Shown here in pieces: positions 22,973-34,159 of a DNA stretch of 64,000 bases; within the stretch, counting starts at the first letter, position 1; the number at the start of each line of letters is the position of its first letter. A program made the translations under genes and the position numbers. The stretch comes from Chalciporus piperatus (taxonomy: Eukaryota > Basidiomycota > Agaricomycetes > Boletales > Boletaceae): assembly GCA_038093975.1 (NCBI GenBank), contig JBBPTG010000046.1, forward strand, positions 106,865 through 170,864, written 5' to 3'. Under the pieces are notes generated by a model. That model was not told the DNA's origin. It did not search any database and saw nothing but the letters and a program-made list of their open reading frames with translations.

Positions 22973-23393
22973 TGTACAATCAGATACTTGGTGATAATGT
23001 TTGCCTCATTGGCAGGTTAGCATATTTCAGGCCACCCAGGGGCATAGGTGACAAGATGAACGGGCTGGAGCCTTTGATCACTCGCGGAAGCATTTGTACG
23101 TCAGAGCCATCAGATCCTTCCTCCGAACAACAGCTGCTTGACATCGGTTGCATTAGCCGATATCTTGACAGCTTCTTATCCGACGTCATCAGGACGATTT
23201 AAGATGCAGACATGGCTGAAAGGTGACAAGCGTCTGATTGACAGCTTCACACCCGACGTCCTCGGGCCTATTTTAGATGTCTGATAAATTGACCCAGAGC
23301 CAACATCATTGGGACCTATCACACTGAAGGAGCCAATGACCAGCAACAAAGGTTCCTGACTGCACTGACACCAGGATTTGTTTCTCTTGCACC
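22973..23393. other. Flank of the KDZ element up to Gypsy II
   Basis: About 420 bp upstream of the KDZ start. No gene recognised. It contains two similar segments, near 23170 and 23240 (ACAGCTTC followed by CCGACGTC), an imperfect direct repeat. The last five bases (GCACC) are the left TSD of Gypsy II. Confidence 0.4.
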
Positions 23394-23862
23394 TGTTACG
23401 CTTGTACCGGGTAGGTCAAAGCGTAGACACAAAAGCCTAGTCAAAGACAAGGGTTTCAAGGTAGCCTAACGATGGGATGTCCACGTTAAGGCCTAGCGTC
23501 CGTTCAAGAGTGGGACGGTGACTCTCAGAGGGTTCAAGGAAGCGGGGAATGACCAAGCTAGATTGTGTAGGTCTAAGTTAGGGTTACAGGAGGAAACTCG
23601 AGGGTTTATATAAGTGAAGAAATGAGTTAAGGGCAGGCATAGAACACGTCAGAATATGTAAGAACGAGTCATGACGAATAAGAATGAGTCATGCTCGGTA
23701 AGCATACGAGTCAGCGATGACGAAGCGTGGAAGGTGAAAGAACTTTAAAGAATGTTCGCTGACTAAAGTAAGGTAAGAAATGGGAGGCCTAGGCAGGACT
23801 CGAACCAGCGACTAGGACTTAGTACAAGGTAATAGGGAAGGAAAGAATGAGTGATCGTAACA
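23394..23862 (-). repeat. Gypsy II LTR (3' LTR of the minus-strand element)
   Basis: 469 bp; in element orientation it starts TGTTACGATCACTC and ends CAAGCGTAACA. It contains a TATATAA box, the TAACTTAGACCT stretch just downstream (the likely transcript start) and a GGTTCGAGTCC-like B-box. The left TSD GCACC precedes it. Confidence 0.92.
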
Positions 23863-23907
23863 TTACCCCCGTATTAGAATCAAGTCATCGACGAAGATAA
23901 AAGCTAG

Positions 23908-25066
23908 TCAAATGCTTAACCCATAGTGACCTGGAGAACCGGTCATGTTTGCATATCCGACATCGTCGGTTGGATCATCTCCGTCATAGAGAGTGGCGTC
24001 GTCGTCGTCGCGTGAATAAGTCTCACCCGAGATACGGGTATAGAGTGGAGGGGGGCGTCGAGCAGCTCGATTGGTATTGGTTGATCGGCGGGAACGGGAA
24101 GAGGGTGCAACAGGTGGCGTGGTTGTATGTCTCTGTCCACGCCGAAGTGGGCAACGACCTTGAATGTGACCGGGTGCCCAGCGGAAGCACGTGGGACACT
24201 GGTATACGGGACAGTGGACACGTATATGGCCCAGTCGGTGACATACGAAGCAGGCATCGTGGTACTGGGGATGTGAGGTGGATAGAGGTATGGTGCCAGT
24301 CCGTTGTCGTTGCGAGGTAATGTGGTTACGTTCTGCACGAAAGAACACTGCTTCCTCTTCGTCATTCAAAGGGGAGCTAGACGCGGAAGGAGTCGACGAG
24401 GGGAGAGATGAGGTAGAAACTCCGATGACAGGGGTTGGAGATTGAGCCGCAGAGGCGGATTCTCTGAGGTAGCGGTCTAGGTCATTCAGAAACTCGGAGT
24501 TCATAGAGAGCAATGCTGAGGTTGGTAATTAGATCACCGTGGATGTTGCGGAGGGAGGCAGCTTCTGAATGAGCTTGGTGAACCGTTGTCAGGGAAGGAG
24601 GAAGATTGGCAAGACGGGATGCTTGCAGGTAGGCACGGTAGAGGGCAAAGAGGGGTGACCCCAGATCAAGGTGGGCGCCGATGGGTACAGAGAGACGTGA
24701 GTCAAGTAAGAATTGGGACATACGGTCCATGACGACATTGTCCATCAACTCGTCACGAAGACGATGAGCGGTGAGTGGTAACTCGATGGGTAAGACTCTG
24801 ACGGTGGGAATAGCGGCAATATGAGTGGGGGCATCTAGGTCTTCCTGCAAGACTGGCCATCCAGCGGAGTTTAGTGGAAGACCAGTGGTATTCCATCCAG
24901 CCTCAGCGACGGTTGGGCTAGCGGGTTCGGGGGAAGAGGAACGAGTGGGTTGAATAGGTAGAGAACGAATAGGTAAACCAGGGGGGTAAGTAGGAGAAGA
25001 AGAAGAACGAGAAAGAGAAGAAATGGAAGACATAGTGGTCGACGAAGGGGTAGTAGGAGCGGACAT
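23908..25066 (-). pseudogene. Gypsy II third ORF: Ser/Pro-rich protein with C-terminal zinc knuckles
   Basis: Begins at ATG 25066, a few bases after the pol stop (TGA 25071-25073), giving MSAPTTPSSTTMSS. An 8-base deletion relative to Gypsy III near 24500 breaks the frame after LYELR; homology resumes as FLNDLDRYLRESAS. The C-terminal part has a canonical CCHC knuckle CFVCHRLGHIRVHC (C-x2-C-x4-H-x4-C) followed by a variant CPTCFRWAPGHIQGRC (C-x2-C-x6-H-x4-C), then an Arg-rich and an Asp-rich tail. It lies downstream of the chromodomain, where env sits in other elements. Function unknown; the knuckles suggest nucleic-acid binding. Confidence 0.7.
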
Positions 25067-25070
25067 AGTT

Positions 25071-26766
25071 TCAGCAGCGAGTTTTGCGTCTGACAGAAGA
25101 TGGGGATCTTGAGGAAGAAGGGAAGGCGGATGGATGAGCTTTCTTATAGTTTTCAAGAACATCCTTGGCGTGGGTAAGGTCTGTCTCTTTGAGCCAGCGA
25201 TCTTCGTCAGCAGTATATCCTTTCCAGCGAACCAGGTACGAGTGGCGTCCGGAGAAACTTCGGTGTCGGAGAATCTTTTCGATTTCATACTCTTCTTCGC
25301 CTTCTATCAAGTCAGGTGGTGGAGCCGGGAAGTTCGGTCCGTGTACGGGGTTTTCGCGATAGGGCGATAACAGAGAAGCATGAAACACGGGGTGGATCTT
25401 CCACGTTTGTGGGAGGCGGAGTTTATAAGATAGTGGGGATAAGACCTGCGTGATGGTAAAGGGTCCTTCTCGTTTCGGGGCGAACTTTGGGGAAGTAAGG
25501 GACCGTTTGAGGTTTCTTGCTTCTAGCCAGACTTTGTCTCCTTTGGCAAATGGTTTGAACTTCTGTCGAGTTCGTGCGGACATCACTTGTCTGGCAAGCT
25601 CGTGTGAGGCGAGTGCTTCGTCTCTGGCAGCAGTGAGGGAATGAAGGCGAAGTTCGACAGCGGGTAGAGCGGAGTCAGCAATCACCGAAGGAAGAGGACG
25701 GGGTTCATATCCCATCATGAGATAGAACGGGGATTTGCCGGTGACAGAGTGGGGTCGATGATTGTGTGCAAATTCGGTGTGGGAGATAGAATCAGCCCAG
25801 GATATGGGGTTATCTCCACAGTAGATTCGGAGATAGGTTTCTACTTCCTGGTTGACACGTTCAGTTTCCCCATCGGATTGGGGATGGTAGGCGGTGGAGA
25901 GGGAAAGGTCGTATCCAAGGATTCGTCCTAGTTCACGAGCGAACTCGGATGCGAATTGTGGTCCTCGGTCGCTGATGATTTTGTCGTAAAGACCGAATCT
26001 CAGGTAGACTTTGTGGAAAAAGAGGGAGCGATCCCTTCGGCGGTGACAGTTTTCTTAGTAGGGCAGAGAATTACCCCCTTTGTAAGCCCGTGGTCGACCA
26101 CGACCAACAGAGAATCGAAGCCATTGGAAATGGGTAGGTCGGTGATTAGGTCACAGGACACTTGCTGGAACGGTTTGGAGCTCTTTGACGGTATGGGCAT
26201 CAAGGGTGGAGTAGTTGGATGCGTGTTCGCTTTGTTCTGTTGGCAGGTTGCGCATCCTTCGACATATTTGCGCACAAACTGTGCAAGACCAGGCCACCAG
26301 AATTCAGCAGCAACCAGCTGTCTAGTTTTGAGATAACCCGGGTGGCCGGCGGTGGGGTGATCATGGCAGCGTTGGACGACAGTGCGACGTAAGCTTTCGT
26401 CCGGTGGAATGTAAACGCGACCCTGGTAGGTCAGGACACCGTTATTCATCTGCCAGTCAGCCAGCCGGGATCGGAATGGCGCTGGGATATCACCGTCAAT
26501 GGCTTGTAATGCGGTGAGGAGAAACGGGTCATCTTTGGAAAGACTGGAAATGTGGTTGTTCATGGCGGCGTCGATGACACGGACAAATAGGGAGGGTGGT
26601 AGTAGAGTGGTACCCGCATTGTCATCGGCGTTGATGGGAAAGTGATCAGCACGCCTAGATAAGGCATCGGGACCGGCGAGGGATGAGCCAGGAACATGAA
26701 TCATTTTCAGGTCAAAGTCAGCAAGATCGAGGAGCCAGCGGGCTTGCCGACGGTTTAGATTCTGGG
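25071..26766 (-). pseudogene. Gypsy II pol C-terminal half: RNase H end, integrase, chromodomain
   Basis: Integrase zinc finger HDHPTAGHPGYLKT ... CATCQQNK and core residues (CDLITDLP, then SDRGPQFASEF after the break) are readable, ending with the chromodomain EEYEIEKILRHRSF, LVRWKGY. A missing C near 26025 shifts the frame (SLFFHK in Gypsy III becomes PSFSTKST and a stop). Upstream the ORF is cut at 26767 by a solo LTR. It is not translatable as one protein. Confidence 0.85.
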
Positions 26767-27339
26767 TGAAACGACTCAACTCAATCAAGAGCTAGCGCTA
26801 TCATCAGACAACATGCCCTAGCGAAACCACATCAACTCAGTAACTAGAGCTGAGGATCAGACTAGGCAAGCAGGAGCGCTTGGCCCATGAAGTTCAAGAA
26901 GAGGAAACTCCAGGAGAACAAGACTGGGGAGCCAGTGCTTGTCAACCCGGGTTTATATACTATTGACAGTGTTTGTACATGTTGTGGCTAAACCTTAACT
27001 ATATGACTAGGTATGACTAGATATGAGTCATGGCGAGTAACAGCCAATAGCGTATATGACTAGGAAGCGAGATGAGTCAGCGTGAGTCAGTATGAGTCAC
27101 GGTGAGTCATAATGAGTCAATAAGAGTCTGAGTCATGGACAGTGGGGAAGATGCACAGCCACGCACAGCCACATTACATAAGCGAAAGGCTAGACCTAGC
27201 TGATGTCAGCAGGTCACGTGATGTGATCTTGATAAGATAAGATAACAGAAAAGGGAGAGAAAGCGACCAAGTCCAAAAGTGAAAGAGAAACGTAGTAAGT
27301 GTAGGAAAGACTAGGATAAGGAACTGAGCGTTCGTAACA
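26767..27339 (-). mobile_element. Solo LTR (Gypsy I-related, GACTCAT-rich subfamily) in Gypsy II RNase H
   Basis: 573 bp, reverse orientation, flanked by the perfect 5-bp TSD CTGGG (26762-26766 and 27340-27344). Termini match the Gypsy I LTR (TGTTACGAACGCTCAG to GTCGTTTCA). It contains about seven TGAGTCA/TGACTCA motifs between 27000 and 27150 and a TATATAA box. It splits the RNase H domain after YFRQP. Solo LTRs arise by recombination between the two LTRs of a full element. Confidence 0.93.
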
Positions 27340-28312
27340 CTGGGGTTGGCGGAAGTAGGTCAGGTTTTTGTGATCAGTGAAGACTTGGACAGGGAAGGGA
27401 GAGCCGTGGAGATAATGTCGCCAGGTTTTGAGTGCACGGATCACGGCGAGGAGTTCACGATCATAGATATCGTAGTTCCGTTCAGCGTCACCAAAGGATT
27501 GGGAGAGGTAGGAACAGGGGTGCCAATCGCCGTTGGCGTCAGTTTGGAGGAGTATACCTCCAGAGGCAAATTTAGAGGCGTCGGTTGCGATGGCGAAGGG
27601 TTTGGAAAGGTCTGGGAAGCGTAAGACGGGTTTCGCCAGGAACATCTGTTTTAGACGGGCGAAGGCATCTTGGCAGGCATTGTTCCAGTCCCATCGATGA
27701 TCCTTTTTGGTCAGATCGATCAAAGGGCGGGCGACTAAGGAGTAATTTGGGATAAAGCGTCGATAGAAGTTGGCAAAGCCAAGGAATGAGCGAACTTCTT
27801 TGACGGTAGTGGGAATGGGCCATTGAGAGATGCCGTCGAGTTTGACGGGATCCATGGCAAGCTCTCCGGGGCGGACGATCATGCCAAGATATTCTACTTC
27901 GTTTACGGCGAAGTTGCATTTCTCTAAACGAAGATGGAGATCTAGCTCTTGCATCCGTTCGAGGACTCGTTGTGTGCGAGCGGTGTGAGTAGCATCGTCG
28001 GGAGAAAAGATGAGAAGGTCGTCCATATAGATGACAAGCCACCCTTCAGCTATCATGTCTCGAAAAGAGTCGTTCATGAAGCGTTGGAAGGTGGCTGGGG
28101 AGTTGTTCAGTCCGAAGAACATCACAGTCGGTTCAAAGAGGCCTTTGTGGGTGAGGAAAGCGGCTTTCCATTGGTGTCCGTCTTTGATGCGGACATTGTT
28201 GTAACCCCATCGCACATCAAACTTGGTAAAGACTTTGGCGTCTTTCAATTTGTCGACGAGATCCCCGATGAGGGGAAGTGGGTACGCGTCTCGGGTAGTA
28301 TGTTCGTTATTG
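27340..28312 (-). pseudogene. Gypsy II RT and RNase H N-terminal part
   Basis: Minus-strand frame from the deletion junction to the solo LTR. RT motifs: [26 protein letters not shown], catalytic [20 protein letters not shown]; then RNase [16 protein letters not shown] and [17 protein letters not shown]. The beginning of RT, the protease and the connection to gag are missing through the 1.7-kb deletion. Confidence 0.85.
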
Positions 28313-28979
28313 TGACTGTGGCGCCGATGATGGCCTTGCGGCGGAAGGTGGCGGCCCAAGTGGCTGCTGATCCTTTGGACATGTAAGATAGCGCAAAGGC
28401 GATCTTCTTGGGGTCGGTGTTGTATACGTCACCATTGACAGTGAGATAGAATTGGATGGAATTCATCCAAGCAGTGCTCTTTTCAAAGGAGCCATCAAAG
28501 GCGTCTGGGGCTCCGATGCGGAGTTCAGTGGGTTTGGAGGACGACATGGGGTTTACAAAGGTAGGGGGTATCTGATACGCTCCTGGTGCAAATGCGGGTG
28601 CGGGAAGGGAAGGAGTAGGGAAAGCTGGGGTTCGTGGGGGAGCAGGCGACACAGGGAACTGTGGAGCTCTCTGGGAAATTGGGGTCGGTGACGGTGGTGT
28701 TGGTGACCTTGGGATGGTTACAGCTGAGGAAACTTCGTGGGAGAGGTGAAGGGTTTCTTCTTGTTCCTCTTGGGTGGTGATTGGTTCGTCGTAAAGATCT
28801 GCGGTGTCGTAGGGGTTAGAGGGATCTTCCTCTTCAGGTGAGCCCGAGTCAGAAGATTCGGGGTTCTGTGGATTAGCGGTCTCTCGTGGGGGGCCCCAAC
28901 GAGAGGTGTCGAGGCGAGGTCGTTGGGAAATGGTGGAGGTCTACAGCGAAGGTAGCCTTCAGGGGTAACTTAGACCTTT
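28313..28979 (-). pseudogene. Gypsy II gag, truncated
   Basis: Minus-strand gag N-terminal half: a Pro-rich leader and capsid-like ELRIGAPDAFDGSFEKSTAW and [18 protein letters not shown]. It ends after [11 protein letters not shown] where the 1.7-kb deletion begins. The CCHC nucleocapsid is missing. The primer site (AGGTCTAAGTTA in element orientation, about 28966-28977) is retained next to the LTR. Confidence 0.8.
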
Positions 28980-29448
28980 TGTTACGCTTGTACCGGGTAG
29001 GTCAAAGCGTAGACACAAAAGCCTAGTCAAAGACAAGGGTTTCAAGGTAGCCTAACGATGGGATGTCCACGTTAAGGCCTAGCGTCCGTTCAAGAGTGGG
29101 ACGGTGACTCTCAGAGGGTTCAAGGAAGCGGGGAATGACCAAGCTAGATTGTGTAGGTCTAAGTTAGGGTTACAGGAGGAAACTCGAGGGTTTATATAAG
29201 TGAAGAAATGAGTTAAGGGCAGGCATAGAACACGTCAGAATATGTAAGAACGAGTCATGACGAATAAGAATGAGTCATGCTCGGTAAGCATACGAGTCAG
29301 CGATGACGAAGCGTGGAAGGTGAAAGAACTTTAAAGAATGTTCGCTGACTAAAGTAAGGTAAGAAATGGGAGGCCTAGGCAGGACTCGAACCAGCGACTA
29401 GGACTTAGTACAAGGTAATAGGGAAGGAAAGAATGAGTGATCGTAACA
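28980..29448 (-). repeat. Gypsy II LTR (5' LTR of the minus-strand element)
   Basis: 469 bp, apparently identical to 23394-23862. The right TSD GCACC follows at 29449-29453. In element orientation the primer-binding site lies directly after it. Confidence 0.92.
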
Positions 29449-29880
29449 GCACCTGAAGCAACAGAAAGATGATCATGAAGTCTGCCACCCAAACGACGGC
29501 CGAACGTTCCTATGATATGCAGGACCTTCCCTCCAGCGATCATGCATCAGCAAATTCTCAGTGAGCTGCACAGTGCTGTGGCACTCTGCACAGCATGTTC
29601 CTGTCACAGTATGACAGAAAGGTCCCCCTCTGTGCAGCATAGTCACAGCACTGTACAGAGTCTCGATTCTGTACAAACTTGTACAGAAGCAAAAGTTTTA
29701 CCAGCCTCTGTCTTCTGTACTTGCGAAATTCTCTTTGCATGTTCACGAGTAGTAGAATAAAATATATTTATTCCATGTACTAGTATCTATGAGTAGTATC
29801 TAACTCCTGTCGTTGTCCATTGTCCATTGTCGTCCTCGGACTGGATGAGTGGGCAGCCTGAGGAGCCGCCGCATTTTTTA
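29449..29880. other. Unassigned sequence with short inverted repeats
   Basis: About 430 bp continuing the target sequence of Gypsy II. No gene recognised. Around 29560-29700 there are many CTGTACAGA and CACAGCAC / GTGCTGTG pairs that could fold. They may be the subterminal part of a transposon whose ends I could not place. Confidence 0.35.
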
Positions 29881-30345
29881 ACTCGTTTGTGGTGTGGGCG
29901 AGTTGCTCAGGGTGTCGGTGAGTCGATCAGACCATAAATGGGCCGGTTGGACCACTGGAGGGCCGTTTGGGTCGCTGAGAACTCGTTTGTGGTGTGGGTG
30001 AGTTGCTCGGGACATGGGTGAGCCGCTCGGGGCGTAGGTGAGACGATTGGGGCATGGATGGGCCGGTTGGGTTGCTGATGACTCGTTTGTGGTGTGGGTG
30101 AGTCGCTCGGGACATGGGTGAGCCGCTCGGGGCGTAGGTGAGTCGATTGGGGCACTAATGGGCCGGTTGGGTCGCTGATGACTCGTTTGTGGTGTGGGTG
30201 AGTCGCTCGGGACATGGGTGAGCCGCTCGGGGCATAGGTGAGTCGATTGAGGCATGGGTGGGCCGGTTGGACCACTGGAGGGCCATTCGGGTCGCTGAGA
30301 ACTCGTTTGTGGTGCGGGTGAGTCGCTCGGGACATGAGTTAGGCC
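29881..30345. repeat. Minisatellite of about 100-120-bp units with about 20-bp subrepeats
   Basis: About four units starting ACTCGTTTGTGGTGTGGGTG, each made of about 20-bp subrepeats such as GGTGAGTCGCTCGGGACATG. All three minus-strand frames stay open for long stretches, which reflects the composition and not a gene. The subrepeat style (CGAGTCGTTT / GACTCGTTT) is shared with the array at 40060-40450. Confidence 0.8.
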
Positions 30346-30551
30346 CAAGGGCTGTGCAGAGAACACCAGCCCCCGGAGGGATCAGCCGCCGAAGAACAGG
30401 CCAGAAATGATGATGCCACGCTGATGGCCATATCTTGGATCATGTTTGAACGCTTAGAATTTCTGGCCTACACTCAAAGGCAACACATATTCCATCTGAT
30501 TTCTTTGCTACGTCAGATGGACATGTTGGAGAGGCTGAGGAATGTCATGTA
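30346..30551 (+). pseudogene. Fragment of an unrecognised coding region
   Basis: From about 30352 a plus-strand frame reads EHQPPEGSAAEEQ, then LMAISWIMFERLEFLAYTQR and IFHLISLLRQMDMLERLR before TAG near 30551. It has good helix character and no stop over about 65 codons. It starts directly after the minisatellite, so only a C-terminal piece remains. Probably transposon-derived; family not recognised. Confidence 0.35.
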
Positions 30552-30764
30552 GTGTAGGCCATATAATATTGACACTGATCACATTGGCTTATCCCTACCC
30601 ATGGACTAACTTTACATCTGCCCACCCCTAACGAGTGACAATAAGAATATCGGCCCATTCCTAAGCATTGAGGCTCAACCCATTGGCCCATCCCTACACA
30701 TTGAGGCTCAACCCATTGGCCCATTCCTACTCATTGAGGCTCAATGCATCAGCCCATCCCTACA
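30552..30764. repeat. Second copy of the 34-bp minisatellite, inverted
   Basis: From about 30640 the units read CCCATTCCTA, GCATTGAGGCTCAA and CCCATTGGCC, the reverse complement of the array at 20220-20578. The upstream part (TGCCCACCCCTAA, about 30620) also matches the inverted flank at 20160. The array is cut at 30765 by a TIR element. Confidence 0.8.
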
Positions 30765-31269
30765 CATCAGGAAAAATACCCTATGCCATAGATGGCAATA
30801 GGTTGCTATTTGTGCACATATGATGCACAAAGTGCTATATAGGCTACTATGGTGCCATTTGATGCTATATGAGTCTATTTCTGATGTACTAAAATTATCA
30901 AACTTGCATTTGAAAAACCTGTTGAAAGGGTAGCAAAGTGTATAGGAAATATGTGTAATAAAGTGTACAAAAAAGCGGACTAAAAGTGTAGTTACAAGTG
31001 TGGGAAAGTCACTAGGATTGAGTGTAGCTAAAGTGTACAAAAAGCGTAGTAAAGTGTAGTCAATAGTGTGGGAAAATATATGGAAATAGTGTACAAAAAG
31101 TGTACAAAAGTGTAGCCTTATTTCTCTAATGCTTAGACTTAGCAAAATTCATGCAAGCAGGTCACATGACCATGTTGAACTTGACACGCCCACATTGTTT
31201 TGAGTCTTTTAGTACTACTACTATCTAACATTCTATCCTACCTCAATCTACAGTACAGCAACAGCAACA

Positions 31270-32560
31270 TAGCCGGCATGGGCTCAACAGCCTGGTGGCA
31301 TTACAAGGTAAGTGCGCTCACCTCTTAATGTGCTATGTAGTGTCTTTCCCAATAAGAAAATTGCATATTTACGCAATTTCCTTATTGGGAAAGACAAGCA
31401 TTGCAGGTTTTACTCACTTTTTGAACCCAACCGCTCACCTTGTCATCCCACCACCACTACTTCAACCACAACACAACAATAATGCTGGTGAGGGCTCAAA
31501 AGTTCCCACCTCCCACCTCAAACTTGACACATCAACAGCAGCAATACAGCCGGTGAGGGCTCAACAGCCCCGCCGGCTGTCAAAGGTAAGCTTTTACTTA
31601 CCTACCGACCCACCCGCTCACCTTGCCAACAGCCACTCCAGCTGTTTGCCCCACCACCACCCTCACCCTCACCTTCGACTCAAACTCAAACAAAACAGCC
31701 GGTGTGGGCTCAACAGCCCCGCCGGCATCACAATGTTTGTATTTTTTCACTCACCATCACCACCTCTCACCTTGCCAACAGCCACTCAGGGTGTTTGCCC
31801 CACCACCACCTCACCCTCATCTTCGACTCGAACACGAACAAAACGGCCAGCGAGGGCTCAACAGCCCAGCCAGTCCTTGACCGTGAGTTTTTACTCACCC
31901 CCACCACATCCACTCACCTCGAACACAGCCGGTCGGGCTGTCCACCCCACCACTACCTCACCTCAACTCACCCTCAAACAACATGGCCGATGTGGGCTCA
32001 ACAGCCTTGCCGGCGTCACCAGGTGAGTTCTCGCTCACCACCACCACCACTACTCACCTCGTAAACAGGCGCTCGCCACCAGCACCCCCCACATCCACCA
32101 CGACCTACCAGAAACATGGCCGGCAAGGGCTCAACAGCCCCGCCTGCATTGCTATGTGAGTTTTTACTCACCACCACCACCACATCCACTCACCTTGCCT
32201 CACCCTCGCTCGTGCATGCCAGTGGCAGCCACCACCCACTTTCCACCTCCACCCCTCGACAGTAAAACACAGCCGGTGTGGGCTTGACAGCCCCGCCGGC
32301 ATCACGAAGTGAGTACAATCTCACCCACCACTCATCCACTCACCTCGTCTACAGCTGCTCGGGCTGTGTGCCCCCCCACCACCTTCCACTGGCACCACCA
32401 CCACCTCAGTCTCCGAGTCCAGTCGAAAAACAAAGCCGGCGCGGGCTCAACAACAGCCCCTGCTGGCATCACAATGTGAGTGCTCACTGCCAATTCACCC
32501 ACCATCTCATCCACTCACCTCGTTAGCAGCCGCTCGGGGCTGTCTGCCCACCACCACCTC
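31270..32560 (+). repeat. Array of two-hairpin repeats (about eight units) in TIR element A
   Basis: Units of about 120-160 bp. Each contains hairpin 1, GCCGG..GGGCT-CAAC-AGCCC.GCCGGC (clear copy at 31698-31726), then hairpin 2, GGTGAGT-TTTx-ACTCACC (for example 31883-31898), then CCACCACC-rich sequence. Hairpin 2 also resembles a splice donor (GTGAGT or GTAAGT after AG in several units). Open frames across the array are repetitive and not considered genes. Confidence 0.85.
31342..31395. repeat. 54-bp palindrome (23-bp arms, 8-nt loop)
   Basis: Left arm starts GTCTTTCCCAATAAG, right arm ends CTTATTGGGAAAGAC; one mismatch in 23 bp. The centre, TTGCATATTTACGCAA, is shared (inverted) with the 62-bp palindrome at 61597-61658, although the outer arms differ completely. 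Confidence 0.92.
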
Positions 32561-33204
32561 CCACCTCTTCGTGCGACCACACCAACACCTTTCCAACCCC
32601 ATCTCCACCATTTCTCGAGCCCGAGTGGCTCGTGTGTAGTATATACTTAGCACAGTAGTAGTAATCATGTAGTAGTATACATAAATAAATATATTTTATT
32701 TCAATTCTTGCACAAAGAGTGAAAAATGGCACCATATGGCAAAGTCCCAGACTGTTTTTTGACTTTTCCATTTGGTACACATTGTGCACATATAGCTTAT
32801 ATTGACAGAAGCCTTTTACATGCCGAAAGGCCATGCTATATGGTGCACTTTGGTGCTATTTGTATGCCATATGATGCACTATAGTTGGGTACTTTTCCCT
32901 TTTTGCCATATGGCCCATACTGCACAAATAACATCAAATAGCATCATATAGCAACAAATATTGTCATATGGTGACATATGGCATAGGTCATTTTTCCTGA
33001 TGTCCTATGCATCTCCTTCTCCGGCCAGTGGCCTTTGCGCCTCACGAGGGTTCTTCCTCTTTTATGTGTGCTCTCACTCTCTTCGTCTACCTTCCCTGGC
33101 CTTCCTCGTTCAGCCATATCTAATGTCGCTTCGTAGCACCCTTCCCAACTTCTTGGGCTGGTCTCTCGTCCTCGCGCTCCCCCTCTTTCTGCCCCTCCCA
33201 CTGG

Positions 33205-34100
33205 GGACTCATCTTGTTTCATCGATCCCGATGACCTGATCAACCACCCTCATGTCGTCCGTCTCCTTCGTGAGGGTTGGACTGCTCACATTCCTATCCA
33301 TTGCCTCGCTTCTGCCTCCTCTCGCGCCCTCTCTCATTTCACGGGTGCTATTCCTGCTGGATGACGATGAGTTCCGGATGTCTAGAGAGGAATACCGTGA
33401 GGCCGTGTCTATCTTCCCTCAGCTCATTCGTGCCCATTTGCCTAACCTCAATGTGAATGTCATCGCTGACGCCTTCCAAGCTCATTTCGCTCACATCACT
33501 TCCTCTCACGATTTCTCTCGTGATTTCGAGGTTTGGAAACGTTACTGCATTCACTTTTGTCGCACCTACTGGCAAAACTCGTTGAAGTTCAATCCCGCCG
33601 ACTTGCATAAGGGCCTGTGGGTTTGGTGCTACAACCAGATCAAACTTAAGGTGGACAGCTCCCAGGCGTCGCGTCTTGACGCCATCAAATCTCTTATTCG
33701 AGGTTTGCCTTTTCGGGCCCCTACCTCTCGAGCCCCCTCATCTACCTCGTCCATTCCTGCAGGCACTTCCTTCCCTTCCGCCCACATTGCCCCTTCCTCT
33801 GGCTCTGCTCGCACCCCATCCCGCTCCGCTAGTACCTCCATCCCTTGGGTGCTCGATAAGCATGGCAAATGCTTCGTTTGCCTCGGGCCTCACTTCACTA
33901 AGGAGTGTGCCTCCTCCTCTAACGGGTGGATCTCGTGGAATCCCAAGGGTGTCTGGGTCGACTCCCAGAGTCGTTCCTATTGCTACAACTTCAATGGCGT
34001 GCGAGGTTTTTCGTCCGCTCCTGTCGACTGTAGGCACTGCCATGGCTGCACCGCCTGTGGTTCGAGCGACCACAATGCTCAGACCCACCCCTCCGCTTGA
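33205..34100 (+). pseudogene. YR-element gag-like ORF with zinc knuckle
   Basis: Begins in one frame (FIDPDDLINHPHVVRLLREGW) and shifts at about 33355 into the frame DDDEFRMSREEYREAVSIFP, which stays open to TGA 34098-34100. The middle is Ser/Pro-rich. A knuckle CFVCLGPHFTKEC (C-x2-C-x3-H-x4-C, about 33871-33909) and a second Cys/His cluster CRHCHGCTACGSSDH near the end suggest nucleic-acid binding, as in Gag proteins. The true start is uncertain because of the frameshift. Confidence 0.6.
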
Positions 34101-34159
34101 ACTCCTGCCGATTGTGACTCCTCTCATCCCTGACAAATGAGAGGAGCTCCTTCGGGCTT

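Larger units (their letters stand above)
23394..29448 (-). mobile_element. Ty3/Gypsy retrotransposon (Gypsy II), complete ends, internally deleted
   Basis: Bounded by 469-bp LTRs at 23394-23862 and 28980-29448 and by the 5-bp TSD GCACC on both sides. The two LTRs look identical by eye. Same family as Gypsy III. Compared with it, about 1.7 kb is missing between gag and RT (junction near 28312), so nucleocapsid, protease and the start of RT are gone. A one-base deletion in integrase (about 26025), an 8-base deletion in the third ORF (about 24500) and a solo LTR (26767-27339) add further damage. Confidence 0.93.
30765..33002. mobile_element. CATCAGGAAAAA TIR element A (non-autonomous), hairpin-repeat array
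   Basis: 2238 bp. Left end CATCAGGAAAAATACCCTAT, right end TCATTTTTCCTGATG. Subterminal AGTGTACAAA/GTGTAGC repeats fill about 30935-31130. A 54-bp palindrome lies at 31342-31395, and an array of two-hairpin units at about 31270-32560. No transposase. The flanking dinucleotides differ (CA on the left, TC on the right), unlike sister copies with 2-bp duplications, so the two ends may come from different insertions or one flank was rearranged. The left end is almost identical to the inverted end at 52721. Confidence 0.8.

Noticed and set aside
29881..30345. Long overlapping open frames on the minus strand
   Set aside because: They follow a tandem repeat in all three frames and lack any domain.
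30765..33002. Helitron interpretation (TC near one end, hairpins near the other)
   Set aside because: Clear terminal inverted repeats and 2-bp TSDs in sister copies exclude a Helitron, which has no TIRs and no TSD.
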